Shown here: piece by piece, positions 17,601 through 24,853 of the stretch | Layout: the number at the start of each line of letters is the position of its first letter | Numbering within the stretch: position 1 is the stretch's first letter | NCBI RefSeq assembly: GCF_031157835.1 | Contig: NZ_JAVIDR010000003.1 | Location: 1 to 64,000 of the forward strand | From: Acinetobacter rudis | GTDB lineage: Bacteria; Pseudomonadota; Gammaproteobacteria; Pseudomonadales; Moraxellaceae | Length of the DNA: 64,000 bases | Reading direction: 5' to 3' | The notes under the pieces: model-generated | Database searches by the model: none | Seen by the model: only the letters and a program-made list of their open reading frames with translations | Told to the model about the DNA's origin: nothing | Made by a program: the position numbers and the translations under genes

Positions 17601-18120
17601 CTTTGACCACTAAAGGGAGAATAATTAAAGCAGAAATTAAATAGCCTAAGCTAAGTGAGATATTCAGTGCCAATTGTAAAGCCATGGCCATGATGGCAGC
17701 TTCAAAAGCTAAAAATATAAAAGTGAAGCTAGCGTAAATTAAAGATGTAATGGTTGAGCCGATATAGCCAAAACCAGCACCTCGACTAAGTAAATCGATA
17801 TCAATATTATAACGTGCTGCATAGTAATTAATTGCCCAACTTGCTAATGAGATAATCAGGCAAACTACTAGCGCAGCATAAAATGCATTATTAAAACCAT
17901 ATTGCCAAAGTATAGTTGCCCCAAACGCTTCCATGGCTAAGAAGCTAGCAGTGGAAAAAGAAGTATTACTCACAGTCCAAGGTGACCATTTTCTAATGTG
18001 AGTAGGCGTATAGCGTAGCGAGAAGTCCTCAATACTTTCGTTTGCTACCCAAGCATTATATTGGCGTCGGGTAGGTGTAATGCGCTGTGGTGCTTGGCGA
18101 TGATGAGGTGTTTTCTGCAT
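14665..18120 (-). CDS. NCS1 transporter-hybrid histidine kinase fusion
   Basis: This 1151-residue sensor is built from a transporter. Residues about 20-490 form a whole NCS1 (purine/cytosine/hydantoin permease-like) membrane domain of around 12 helices. Residues 504-541 form a cysteine-rich cluster (C504, C507, C519, C527, C530, C531, C537, C541, then H544) that looks like a zinc module. Two further membrane helices lie near 570-592 and 617-637. A histidine kinase follows, with H-box SHELRTPLN (His692), N-box NLLSNALKF, G-boxes EDSGCGIS and GIGLGLSIV. A receiver domain has Asp979 (LMDWHMP) and Lys1028, and a helical tail of about 110 residues ends the protein. By analogy with transporter-kinases such as CbrA it probably senses or transports a small nitrogenous ligand; the neighbouring amidase suggests an amide. 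The start lacks a clear Shine-Dalgarno. Confidence 0.93.
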   Translation of the reverse strand: MQKTPHHRQAPQRITPTRRQYNAWVANESIEDFSLRYTPTHIRKWSPWTVSNTSFSTASFLAMEAFGATILWQYGFNNAFYAALVVCLIISLASWAINYYAARYNIDIDLLSRGAGFGYIGSTITSLIYASFTFIFLAFEAAIMAMALQLALNISLSLGYLISALIILPLVVKGISFINKLQMLTQPFWLLLLLLPWIFVFQHQPDLFQKMFGFNGISSNSSEFNLIYFGAAASFLFALITQVGEQADYLRFLPQKQHAQKSWYWAIFFGGPLWSILGFIKMLMGMLLLVLAVQHFVPTSHLTDPTYLYWIAYQQMLPNAELALIFMLVFVCLAQIKINVSNAYAGSLAWSNFFARLTHSHPGRLVWLIFNIVIAIILMEIHVIHVVEKILGLYSNIALAWIGALVADLIICKPLGLSPKGIEFRRAYLYDINPVGVGALIISSALSISCYLGYFGIYPKALAGFIALASSMLCACIIAYLTRGKYYLARQPVQLIATQSVAQCGICQHDYELPDLASCPAYQVNICSLCCSLEARCHDLCKPHARWSYQLKQCLMRILPTWLFKRVHTQFGLYILLNISLNLLLALCLAMIYFQEKHLLLQQAKAENIVYLSNSFFHIYIMLSILLAVATWWILLNFESRQKAEQESQQQTELLMNEIDAHHATHQDLLQARNQAEQANQAKNLYLMNISHELRTPLNSILGYSKLMQQQESNLSQQSNNALGVIQRSGHYLNSLIDDLLDFNNIESGKIHLNMTDIDFPDFMLQVIALFQAQFLEKNILFITDLSPLLPLYIKSDKKRLEQIFINLLSNALKFTQQGAVCLRVSYIQQSLYIEVEDSGCGISTKDLKHIFEPFERGTNIAQLGFKGIGLGLSIVKMLVEALEGKISVSSQVNQGSLFKVKLYMPEQQRPQPVLPQLQPTQNMLLRHRRILVVDNEAVDRQFICEFLQTFDINVQQAASGIECLHQVAYFQPELILMDWHMPLLDGLETTELLRKNFYSSIPVIMISAIHQIPTNISADLIQGFLIKPIDLQQLLDCIQYQLNGTDEQSYPKLDQALAQHDNAMPSTLPNVNRLTTQITNTQTKDLNLQQKRLLQLLQQGEIKMLEQQLLLCKKLFLDQQPSWEQALVYLSNFELQRLKLLLQDLSSGLD

Positions 18121-18188
18121 TCAATTGGGTAAACAATGATTAGGTGAATAGTGGTTGCTAAGTTGAATTTGAGCATTTTTTATTATTG

Positions 18189-18229
18189 ATTGTAAAGTAT
18201 TCAATAGATATACGTGATTTTACGTATTG
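18189..18229 (-). promoter_or_regulatory. Promoter and candidate operator of the NCS1-kinase gene
   Basis: The 20-bp motif ATACGTGATTTTACGTATTG at 18210-18229 contains a perfect ATACGT-N6-ACGTAT repeat and resembles the motif upstream of amiE (16/20). On the minus strand a -10-like TACAAT sits at 18194-18189, so the motif covers the -35 zone. This suits autoregulation by the co-transcribed response regulator (inference). Confidence 0.5.
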
Positions 18230-18314
18230 TCGAAATTTGGATTTTAAAATAGCAAAAATATCTAATATAACTCGTATACAATATTATAAATATGAAATTA
18301 GTTAGAATGGATCG

Positions 18315-19034
18315 ATGAATAAAGTATTAGTTTTAGCTATGACATTTGTTGTTTCTCAACAAAGTTTAGGTCAGGATTTAGATTGTAATAAATATAGTAC
18401 TGTATTCAAGAATCAGGCTTATCAGAGCTATGCTTTAGCAAAAACAGCAAATTTAGATGAATATAGAAAATTTCTACAACAAACTGATTATAGTTATTTA
18501 TTTAAAGATAAACATTTAGGACAGCTTTATCGTTCTGCTGCTTGGTATAGCGAAGCTGAGGCTTTGAATATGACTAAGATAAATTATGATTTTCTTCGTT
18601 TGGGAATTATTAATAATTTTAAGATTCAAGTATTGCCTGTAAAGGGCAGTTACCAATCATCATATGGTGATGTTTGTGTGATGCCGATCCAAGCACAGTA
18701 TGATTTTTTAGATTTACATTTTGATAGTAAATATGATGCCATTTTAGTCCGTAGCCCTAAAACAAAAAAATGGCGTGTTTTCATCTACTTGGGTATAGAG
18801 AAAAAACAAGATATGGCTGAATTTTTCCCAGATTTTCCAGCTGATATCCGGCTTTCGGCTGCAAGCTATAATGGTAAAAACTATGCTGAAAGTTCATATT
18901 TTAATGTTCATCATTATTATGAGTTTTATCACTTAGATATGGATAAAGCCTTTAGGCAAAGAATGGAGCGCATTAAACAGGAAAATTTAGATGCATTAAA
19001 AGAAAATGGTTTTTTAAACAGTGACAAAAATTAA
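18315..19034 (+). CDS. Orphan secreted protein
   Basis: This is a 239-residue protein with a short hydrophobic N-terminus (MNKVLVLAMTFVVSQQSLGQ) that looks like a signal peptide cleaved before DLDCNK. The rest is rich in Tyr, Lys and Asp with two cysteines (about 24 and 118) that could form a disulfide. I recognise no family. It is transcribed alone, divergent from the NCS1-kinase gene, and ends at a strong terminator. The AT-rich composition is somewhat more extreme than that of neighbouring genes, which may indicate recent acquisition. Confidence 0.75.
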   Translation: MNKVLVLAMTFVVSQQSLGQDLDCNKYSTVFKNQAYQSYALAKTANLDEYRKFLQQTDYSYLFKDKHLGQLYRSAAWYSEAEALNMTKINYDFLRLGIINNFKIQVLPVKGSYQSSYGDVCVMPIQAQYDFLDLHFDSKYDAILVRSPKTKKWRVFIYLGIEKKQDMAEFFPDFPADIRLSAASYNGKNYAESSYFNVHHYYEFYHLDMDKAFRQRMERIKQENLDALKENGFLNSDKN

Positions 19035-19052
19035 ATAATCAAAATTGTTGAT

Positions 19053-19087
19053 AAGAATAAGCCACTTATTTGAAGTGGCTTATTCTT
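19053..19087. terminator. Bidirectional terminator
   Basis: A perfect 15-bp stem (AAGAATAAGCCACTT / AAGTGGCTTATTCTT) with a 5-nt loop lies between the stops of the secreted orphan (+) and the DUF2058 gene (-). A/T-rich flanks on both sides fit use by both genes. Confidence 0.85.
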
Positions 19088-19117
19088 ATTTCGGTTAAAT
19101 ATACTTAAATTTTGTGC

Positions 19118-19657
19118 TTACCACATTAGATCGTCTGGAATGACGTATGCTGCATATGGATCTTCTTCATCAGTGGTTTGATCATTATTTTCTTGAGTAT
19201 TATTGACCACAATAAAGCCAAACATTTTTTCATTAATACGTTCTGCCAAGGCTTTAGGTAAGAATGCATACTGGGCTTGATCTTTGGCAATCACTAAACT
19301 TCCGGTAACGAGCGCATTATAAATTTGCTGGTTAATATAAAGTTTTTTGATTTTGCCTTCGTCAATAAATTGATAAACAGCATCACCATCAGTATCACTG
19401 ATTTTGTGCTGTTTAATCATTTGGATAATTGCTGCTTGTAGCGCTTTTTCATTGAGTTGACGTTGTTTTTCTTGATCTAAAGATTGGTCTTTAGTGAGTT
19501 TAAGTTGTTTATCTTGCTCAATTTTAGCACGTAATTCGGCATCTTTACTTTCACCAGTACGTTGCTCATGTTGTGCTTGTTTAGAAAGCTTTTTGGCTTT
19601 CTTGTTATCAACTAAACCTGCTTTTAGCAATTGTGCTTGTAAAGCATTCTTAACCAT
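19118..19657 (-). CDS. DUF2058 family protein (YaiL-like)
   Basis: This 179-residue protein matches the DUF2058/YaiL family, sometimes called a nucleoprotein or polynucleotide-associated family. The N-terminus MVKNALQAQLLKAGLVDNKKAKKLSKQ is diagnostic and is followed by a charged, lysine-rich coiled-coil stretch (about 25-75). The globular C-terminal half contains ISDTDGDAVYQFIDEGKIKKLYIN and LPKALAERI. It is cytoplasmic; its function is not established. It is monocistronic or followed by read-through from the DUF1275 gene 19 bp upstream. Confidence 0.88.
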   Translation of the reverse strand: MVKNALQAQLLKAGLVDNKKAKKLSKQAQHEQRTGESKDAELRAKIEQDKQLKLTKDQSLDQEKQRQLNEKALQAAIIQMIKQHKISDTDGDAVYQFIDEGKIKKLYINQQIYNALVTGSLVIAKDQAQYAFLPKALAERINEKMFGFIVVNNTQENNDQTTDEEDPYAAYVIPDDLMW

Positions 19658-19676
19658 ATTCGTGACTCAACTTCAA

Positions 19677-20348
19677 TTATGTCAATTTTCTAAATCGCAA
19701 CCAAATTAGCCAGTATACACAGGCCAACACTATACTCAGTGCTGTCGGAAGTAAAAAGGCGTGTAGATCATAGATCGGGTAAGTTATGGCTGCAATAACT
19801 CCACCAGTTAAAAAGCCAAAAAAGATCATCAAATGTAAAATAACTCTTCTGCGTTCGACAGCTAATCCTTTAAAGGTATAACCCAAAGCTAAACCTAAGT
19901 CAGTAAGTACACCCGAAAGGTGTGTAGTACGAATAATAGTCCCTTTATAATGACTAATCATTGCATTTTGCATCCCCATAGCAGCTGACGCCCAAAGAAG
20001 AGCATAACGTGGGTAGTAAGGTAGAAATATCCAACATAATGCAATGAAAATAGCGACCAAACTCATGGGTAAACCATAACGCTGATTAAGCTGAAATTGG
20101 CTATTCCCTAGAATAAAGCCACTATAGCTTGAACCTAGAACATAAAAGATGAGCACCCAAACCAAATAAAATGCATGATGAAAATCTTGTTGCAGTAATG
20201 CCATCGCTAAGAAACTTACATTACCTGTCATATGTGAGATTGACTGATGCAATAAGCAAAAGAGACCCAATACATTTACAATGCCCGCATTCATTGCGAG
20301 CAAAAATGTGGTAATTAAAATCCAGCGTGGTAAATGTTGTAAAGGCAT
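19677..20348 (-). CDS. DUF1275 family membrane protein (YoaK-like)
   Basis: This 223-residue integral membrane protein has about six helices. The N-terminal segment NAGIVNVLGLF...SHMTGNVSFLAMALLQ and the middle segment GMQNAMISHYKGTIIRTTHLSGVLTDLGLALG are the conserved motifs of DUF1275 (YoaK). The family is widespread but has no proven function; a transport role is often guessed. It sits 19 bp upstream of the DUF2058 gene on the same strand, so the two may share a transcript. Confidence 0.88.
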   Translation of the reverse strand: MPLQHLPRWILITTFLLAMNAGIVNVLGLFCLLHQSISHMTGNVSFLAMALLQQDFHHAFYLVWVLIFYVLGSSYSGFILGNSQFQLNQRYGLPMSLVAIFIALCWIFLPYYPRYALLWASAAMGMQNAMISHYKGTIIRTTHLSGVLTDLGLALGYTFKGLAVERRRVILHLMIFFGFLTGGVIAAITYPIYDLHAFLLPTALSIVLACVYWLIWLRFRKLT

Positions 20349-20384
20349 AGTCTTAGCTAAAAAACCATCTAAATCAGTATTGTA

Positions 20385-21581
20385 CTACTTTTTTGCTAAC
20401 TCTACAGCCGCTGTAAATAATACATCAGTTGAGGAGTTTAGTGCCGTTTCTGTAGAATCTTGAATTACGCTAATTACCATACCAATAGCAACGACTTGCA
20501 TAGCAATATCGGTTGGAATTGCAAATAAACTACAAGCAACAGGAATTAATAATAACGAACCGCCAGCAACACCAGATGAGCCACAAGCTGTAATAACAGC
20601 AAGTACAGATAAAATAAGCATTGTACTTAAGCTAACCTGCATATCTAAGGTATTAACCGCTGCAAGCGTTAAGATTGTGATTGTCACCGCTGCACCAGCC
20701 ATATTAATAGTAGCCCCTAGAGGGATAGACACGCCAGAGATGGTTTCATTTACACCTAAACGTTTAGCCAGTTCAATATTAACAGGAATATTCGCGGCTG
20801 AGCTGCGAGTGAAAAAAGCAGTGATGCCACTTTCTTTTAAACATGTTAATACTAATGGGTACGGATTTTGACGCATAATAATGGCGACTAAAATCGGATT
20901 GATGACTAGGGCAACAAATAACATTGTACCAACAAGAACTGCAATCAACTGAATATAGTTCTTCAAGGTTTCTAGACCAGATTCGGCAAAAGTCACTACA
21001 ACTAAACCGAAGATACCAATAGGTGCAAATTGAATAACCACTTTAATAATATGGTTAACTGCATTTGAAATATCATTGATCACTTGTTTAGTCGTATCAC
21101 TACTATGACGTAATGCAGTACCTAGACCAACAGCCCAAGCCAAAATACCAATAAAGTTTGCTTCACTTAGGGCAGTAATAGGATTACTGATAAAACTGAG
21201 CAACAGATTTTTCATAATATCTGCTACATGTTCTGGTGCTTTCAAATGTGTAGCAGGATCAATAGCCAAGACGAGTGTACTTGGAAACATGATGCTGGCA
21301 AATACCGCACTAAATGCCGCAAGTAACATACCAATCACGTATAAGCCCATAATGGGTTTTAAGTTTTTGGTGCCATGACTGACATTGAAGTTTGCAATAG
21401 ATGCCAAAACTAAGACAAAAACTAAAATCGGTGCGACCGATTTTAAAGCCTTAATAAATAAGTCACCGAATAGGCCGACATAAGCTGAAGCTTGAGGGAA
21501 CGCAAATGCGACGAAAGCCCCAAGAATGATGGCGATCATAATGCGAGAAACGAGACTAAGTCGAGTCAAAGCTGAAAACAT
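20385..21581 (-). CDS. sstT: Serine/threonine:Na+ symporter
   Basis: This 398-residue transporter is of the dicarboxylate/amino acid:cation symporter family and matches SstT over its whole length. Clear family features are the hairpin-loop serine-rich region [16 protein letters not shown], the [13 protein letters not shown] motif of TM7 and the C-terminal [22 protein letters not shown]. It imports serine and threonine with Na+ at the inner membrane. The start gives [18 protein letters not shown], as in E. coli SstT. It is transcribed alone. Confidence 0.95.
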   Translation of the reverse strand: MFSALTRLSLVSRIMIAIILGAFVAFAFPQASAYVGLFGDLFIKALKSVAPILVFVLVLASIANFNVSHGTKNLKPIMGLYVIGMLLAAFSAVFASIMFPSTLVLAIDPATHLKAPEHVADIMKNLLLSFISNPITALSEANFIGILAWAVGLGTALRHSSDTTKQVINDISNAVNHIIKVVIQFAPIGIFGLVVVTFAESGLETLKNYIQLIAVLVGTMLFVALVINPILVAIIMRQNPYPLVLTCLKESGITAFFTRSSAANIPVNIELAKRLGVNETISGVSIPLGATINMAGAAVTITILTLAAVNTLDMQVSLSTMLILSVLAVITACGSSGVAGGSLLLIPVACSLFAIPTDIAMQVVAIGMVISVIQDSTETALNSSTDVLFTAAVELAKK

Positions 21582-21709
21582 AAATTAAGCCTTATAAAAA
21601 TCTATTTGGGCAAAAAAGGAAAGTATTCTATACCCAAACCCTTTTTTTCGCATAATCTAATTGATTAGTTATGCTAATTTTATTGAAAACAATACAGCAA
21701 GGAGGGCAT

Positions 21710-23464
21710 TTAAAGCACTTGATCTGATTGTTCTTGTTGCTGTGTTTGCTGTTTTAAATAAGCAACAGCTTGGTAGTGCGTCAAGAAAACTTTACCACGT
21801 AATTGTTGTAACAGCACTGTATGTTGTAATTTATCCATTACTGGGCCTTTCACTTCTGAGAGATGTAATTGTATTCCGTGTTTGCCTAGATCAATATTGA
21901 TATCGGCAAGTGTCTCAGCTGCACTAAGATCTATACCACTGACGCTCGAACAATTCAAAATGACATGTTGTAGGGATGCGTTCTTACTTACTTCTTGGAT
22001 GATAAACTCTTTTAGACTGTTTATATTTAAGAAGCTTAAACTTTCATCAACACGTATCGAAATGATTTTGGCAAGTGTAATCGCATCATGACGATGAATA
22101 TTACGAAAATGCTCTGTACCTTCAATTTGTCCTATAACAGCGATATGAGGTCGGCTAATTCGCCATAATAATAATATAAATGTAGTAATGACACCGATAA
22201 TTAATCCAGAAGAAATATCAATGAACAATACTGCAAAGAAGGTTATCCACATGGCAATACCATCGGCCTTAGAATAATGCCATGTTTCAATAAATGGTTT
22301 GAAGTCTACTAGTTTCCAAATTGAAACCATAATCGTTGCAGCTAGAACAACCAGCGGTAAATGGTAGAAAAGTCCCGTAAAATATAAACTTACAACAACA
22401 ATAAATATAGAGGATAAAAAGCCAGAAATAGGAGATTTGGCTCCTGCATCTGCATTGACTACAGTCCGTGATAGGCTTCCTGTCACAGGAAATGCAGCAC
22501 TTACACCAGCGCTAATATTGGCTAAGCCTAAAGCAATAAGCTCCTGATTACTATTGAGTTCTCTGCGATTTTGCAATGCAGTTGCTTGAGCAATTGAAAT
22601 AGATTCTACAAAGCTAACCATTGCAATCATACTGGCTCCAGGGAGTAATTCTAGAACAAGATTGGAATTCCAATGTGGGAACGTGATCGGAGGAAAACCA
22701 GATGGTATAGCACCAACAGTTTCAATACCAATATTTTGAAAATTAAAATATTGCATTATAAAGATCGTAAGAATGATTAACCATAAAGGTGTAGTTTTAA
22801 CTAAAATTTGGATCCAGTTTTTATTTAGATGTCGAGTAACTAGATCACTTTGTAATAATCTAGGGGTAAATAATAAAAATAAAATTGAGCATAAACCAAA
22901 AAATACACTGGCTAAATGTATTTGAGCTTTATACTGCCAAAAACTTTGAAAAAAATGTGGGAGATTATCTATTTTTAAAGGAATGTTTAATAATAATTTA
23001 AGTTGACTCAATGCAATTAATACAGCAGATGCAATAATAAAACTTTTAATAACAGGATGGCTGATTAATCGAATGAGAAAACCAAATTTTAAAATACCAA
23101 GAAGTGTAGAAATTAATCCTACTAATATTGCTAATAAACATGCTGCTTCAATATAAGCACTTGATCCTATTTCAAATAGTGGATTCAAAGTGGCAAATGT
23201 CATCATTGAAATTAAGGCAACTGGGCCAATCGATAAAGTTGGACTACCTCCAATAAGCGCATAAATCATCATGGGGAGTACACTGGCATAAAGTCCAGTA
23301 ATAGGGGGTAATCCTGCAACAATTGCATAGGCCATGCCTTGGGGGACTAGCATTGCAATAACAATAAGAGCAGAAAGTAAATCTGATTTAATATCCTGTT
23401 TTCTATAGTGTTTTAACCATGACCATGCAGGTAAATAAGTGAGGAAATTCAACTTTGGGGTCAT
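21710..23464 (-). CDS. SulP (SLC26-type) anion permease
   Basis: This 584-residue SulP family permease has an N-terminal membrane domain of about 10-14 helices carrying the signature VPQGMAYAIVAGLPPITGLYASVLPMM-type stretch (about residues 40-66) and GGSPTLSIGPVAL. A C-terminal cytosolic STAS domain (about 440-570) contains HVILNCSSVSGIDLSAAETL. SulP proteins carry sulfate, bicarbonate or other anions, usually with H+ or Na+. No carbonic anhydrase or sulfate gene is adjacent, so the substrate is open. It is transcribed alone. Confidence 0.93.
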   Translation of the reverse strand: MTPKLNFLTYLPAWSWLKHYRKQDIKSDLLSALIVIAMLVPQGMAYAIVAGLPPITGLYASVLPMMIYALIGGSPTLSIGPVALISMMTFATLNPLFEIGSSAYIEAACLLAILVGLISTLLGILKFGFLIRLISHPVIKSFIIASAVLIALSQLKLLLNIPLKIDNLPHFFQSFWQYKAQIHLASVFFGLCSILFLLFTPRLLQSDLVTRHLNKNWIQILVKTTPLWLIILTIFIMQYFNFQNIGIETVGAIPSGFPPITFPHWNSNLVLELLPGASMIAMVSFVESISIAQATALQNRRELNSNQELIALGLANISAGVSAAFPVTGSLSRTVVNADAGAKSPISGFLSSIFIVVVSLYFTGLFYHLPLVVLAATIMVSIWKLVDFKPFIETWHYSKADGIAMWITFFAVLFIDISSGLIIGVITTFILLLWRISRPHIAVIGQIEGTEHFRNIHRHDAITLAKIISIRVDESLSFLNINSLKEFIIQEVSKNASLQHVILNCSSVSGIDLSAAETLADINIDLGKHGIQLHLSEVKGPVMDKLQHTVLLQQLRGKVFLTHYQAVAYLKQQTQQQEQSDQVL

Positions 23465-23694
23465 GATTAAAATCTCATTATCACATTTAGTGATATATTA
23501 TGCAGAATAAATGCTAAAAAGTCAGAGGATTTTTTCAACATTTGATAGGATATTTCACTTGAAATATAAATTACTAAGAAAAACAAGGTATAACTGCTTA
23601 AATTATTGCTGAAATATGTATGCTAACTAAATTAACTTTTTCTGTATCAAGGTGCAGAACTTATCGTTTTCAGGCAATTTTTAGCGATTGTCAT

Positions 23695-23722
23695 TTGTAA
23701 TTTAACTTTAGCTCTATATAAT
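23695..23722 (+). promoter_or_regulatory. Sigma-70 promoter of the mgt locus
   Basis: A perfect -10 TATAAT (23717-23722) lies 16 bp after a -35 TTGTAA (4/6, 23695-23700). Transcription would start near 23729, giving a leader of about 247 nt before the first ATG at 23976. Confidence 0.65.
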
Positions 23723-23728
23723 GACGGC

Positions 23729-23975
23729 AATTTTAGAAAGCGGAGACCCTCGTGGGAAGTTGTTCGAGTTTGGGGTGGTTTAAATACACCGATTTACCTA
23801 TCTGAGCAAGCTGTCTTTCTATTTCGAGGAAGCCGTCTTGCAATGAGATGGCTTAAATCCAAAAAATCTTACCCATGGTTGTACAAAAAAAATCATACTA
23901 TTTGTTATGGTTAATAGGTAGTCGTGGTTTATCTACTCACTAGGTCGGCTCCGCCTCAGCGATGAGGAACCGAGG
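23729..23975 (+). promoter_or_regulatory. Structured 5' leader of the mgt locus, riboswitch-like
   Basis: The leader is GC-richer than its surroundings and full of paired segments. They include a long hairpin with symmetric internal loop (GCAAG-CTGT-CTTTC with GGAAG-CCGT-CTTGC, about 23808-23842) and CTATT/AATAG and GTAG/CTAC arms. A final hairpin at 23945-23973 has a CCTCA-GCGA-TGAGG stem with a GNRA tetraloop, closed further by TCGG/CCGA. The final hairpin includes the Shine-Dalgarno GAGGAA (23964-23969). I could not match it to the M-box, the yybP-ykoY motif or the enterobacterial mgtA leader from memory. A metal- or translation-sensing leader is inferred. Confidence 0.55.
23843..23914 (+). 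CDS. Possible 23-residue leader peptide
   Basis: An ATG 10 nt after AGGAAG opens a 23-codon frame ending TAA at 23914, inside the mgt leader. The product (MRWLKSKKSYPWLYKKNHTI, then CYG) is rich in Lys, Trp and Tyr. Leader peptides control mgtA and mgtC in enterobacteria, but the sequence is unrelated, and chance is a serious alternative for so short a frame. Confidence 0.3.
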   Translation: MRWLKSKKSYPWLYKKNHTICYG

Positions 23976-24656
23976 ATGCATTACCTTTATCTGACTGTAT
24001 CGTTTTATGCGATTTTACTTTTAATTGTTTTATTTGGACAAACTGTACGTGCTGCGCCACTCATGAAAACAGATGATGCTGGCATTGTTGACCCTGGACA
24101 TTGTCAAGTTGAATTAGATCAAGTTGTGAGTGATAGCCAAATTTCACAGGTTAATCTGACACCAGCATGTAATTTTGCGAATGTTGAGTTTGGCTTACCG
24201 TTGTCATGGGATGATGGTGAACAGCGTTATGCATTACAAGCGAAGAAAACGCTATTTCAAGCGGAGCGTGTACCTGTTGCATTGGCTGCTAGTTTGACAT
24301 GGCAACCTAAACAACAGCATGAAAAAGATCACGTACATTTAAATATTCCCGTGTCGTATTACCTGAATGATCATGTGCAAATTGATGCAAACCTTGGGAT
24401 GTATCGTCAAGATCATGATAATGAGACAACCTGGGCTGTGGCTTCAACCTATTCATTTGCAGATGTACATGGCGTGAGTTTAGAGTTTTTTAAATTAGAT
24501 TCTGATAAAACCAGTAGCCAAGTTGTTTATCACTATCATGTGATACCTGATCAAGTTTCATTATTTGCATCATATGGACATGCACTTAACTCAAGTGATA
24601 AATCATGGGCAGGCTTAGGTATAAGTTGGGCTATGGCACGAAGTAAAAACAAATAA
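23976..24656 (+). CDS. Exported barrel-like protein heading the mgt locus
   Basis: This 226-residue protein has an N-terminal signal peptide (hydrophobic residues 4-23, cleavage likely after VRA-A) and mature sequence with alternating polar/hydrophobic strands. Examples are NLGMYRQDH, TTWAVASTYSF, SQVVYHYHVIP and the aromatic-rich end WAGLGISWAMARSKNK. It looks like a small outer-membrane beta-barrel or periplasmic beta protein. I do not recognise a named family with certainty. It is read from the structured leader, with mgtA about 200 bp downstream beyond an inverted repeat. It could help cations cross the outer membrane, but that is inference from context only. Confidence 0.75.
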   Translation: MHYLYLTVSFYAILLLIVLFGQTVRAAPLMKTDDAGIVDPGHCQVELDQVVSDSQISQVNLTPACNFANVEFGLPLSWDDGEQRYALQAKKTLFQAERVPVALAASLTWQPKQQHEKDHVHLNIPVSYYLNDHVQIDANLGMYRQDHDNETTWAVASTYSFADVHGVSLEFFKLDSDKTSSQVVYHYHVIPDQVSLFASYGHALNSSDKSWAGLGISWAMARSKNK

Positions 24657-24666
24657 CAGATATTAT

Positions 24667-24707
24667 GTCATGCTAAATGTTTATTCGTCATGAATATTTA
24701 GCATGAC
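24667..24707 (+). terminator. Inverted repeat between the exported-protein gene and mgtA
   Basis: GTCATGCTAAAT and ATTTAGCATGAC form a perfect 12-bp stem around a 17-nt loop, 10 bp after the stop codon. No T run follows, so it may only attenuate read-through into mgtA or protect the upstream mRNA. Confidence 0.5.
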
Positions 24708-24853
24708 TTAGTTTAAATAGATTGAACTTAAACATACACTACTTTGAGTATTCCACTTATTCAAATTTTAACTAAAACATCTTGATATATTGTGGTGGGG
24801 TTTTGAATGAGCTCTAAACTCAAAGTCATCATGGTCTAAAATGGAGCGTCAAC

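Larger units (their letters stand above)
23465..23975. other. Intergenic region and long leader before the Mg2+ locus
   Basis: This 511-bp gap between the divergent SulP gene and the first gene of the mgt locus has an AT-rich half (23465-23690) in which I see nothing specific. It is followed by a promoter and a structured leader, listed separately. Confidence 0.7.

Noticed and set aside
23721..23783. 20-codon frame at the start of the mgt leader
   Set aside because: Its ATG overlaps the perfect -10 TATAAT, so it would not be on the transcript, and it lacks a ribosome-binding site.
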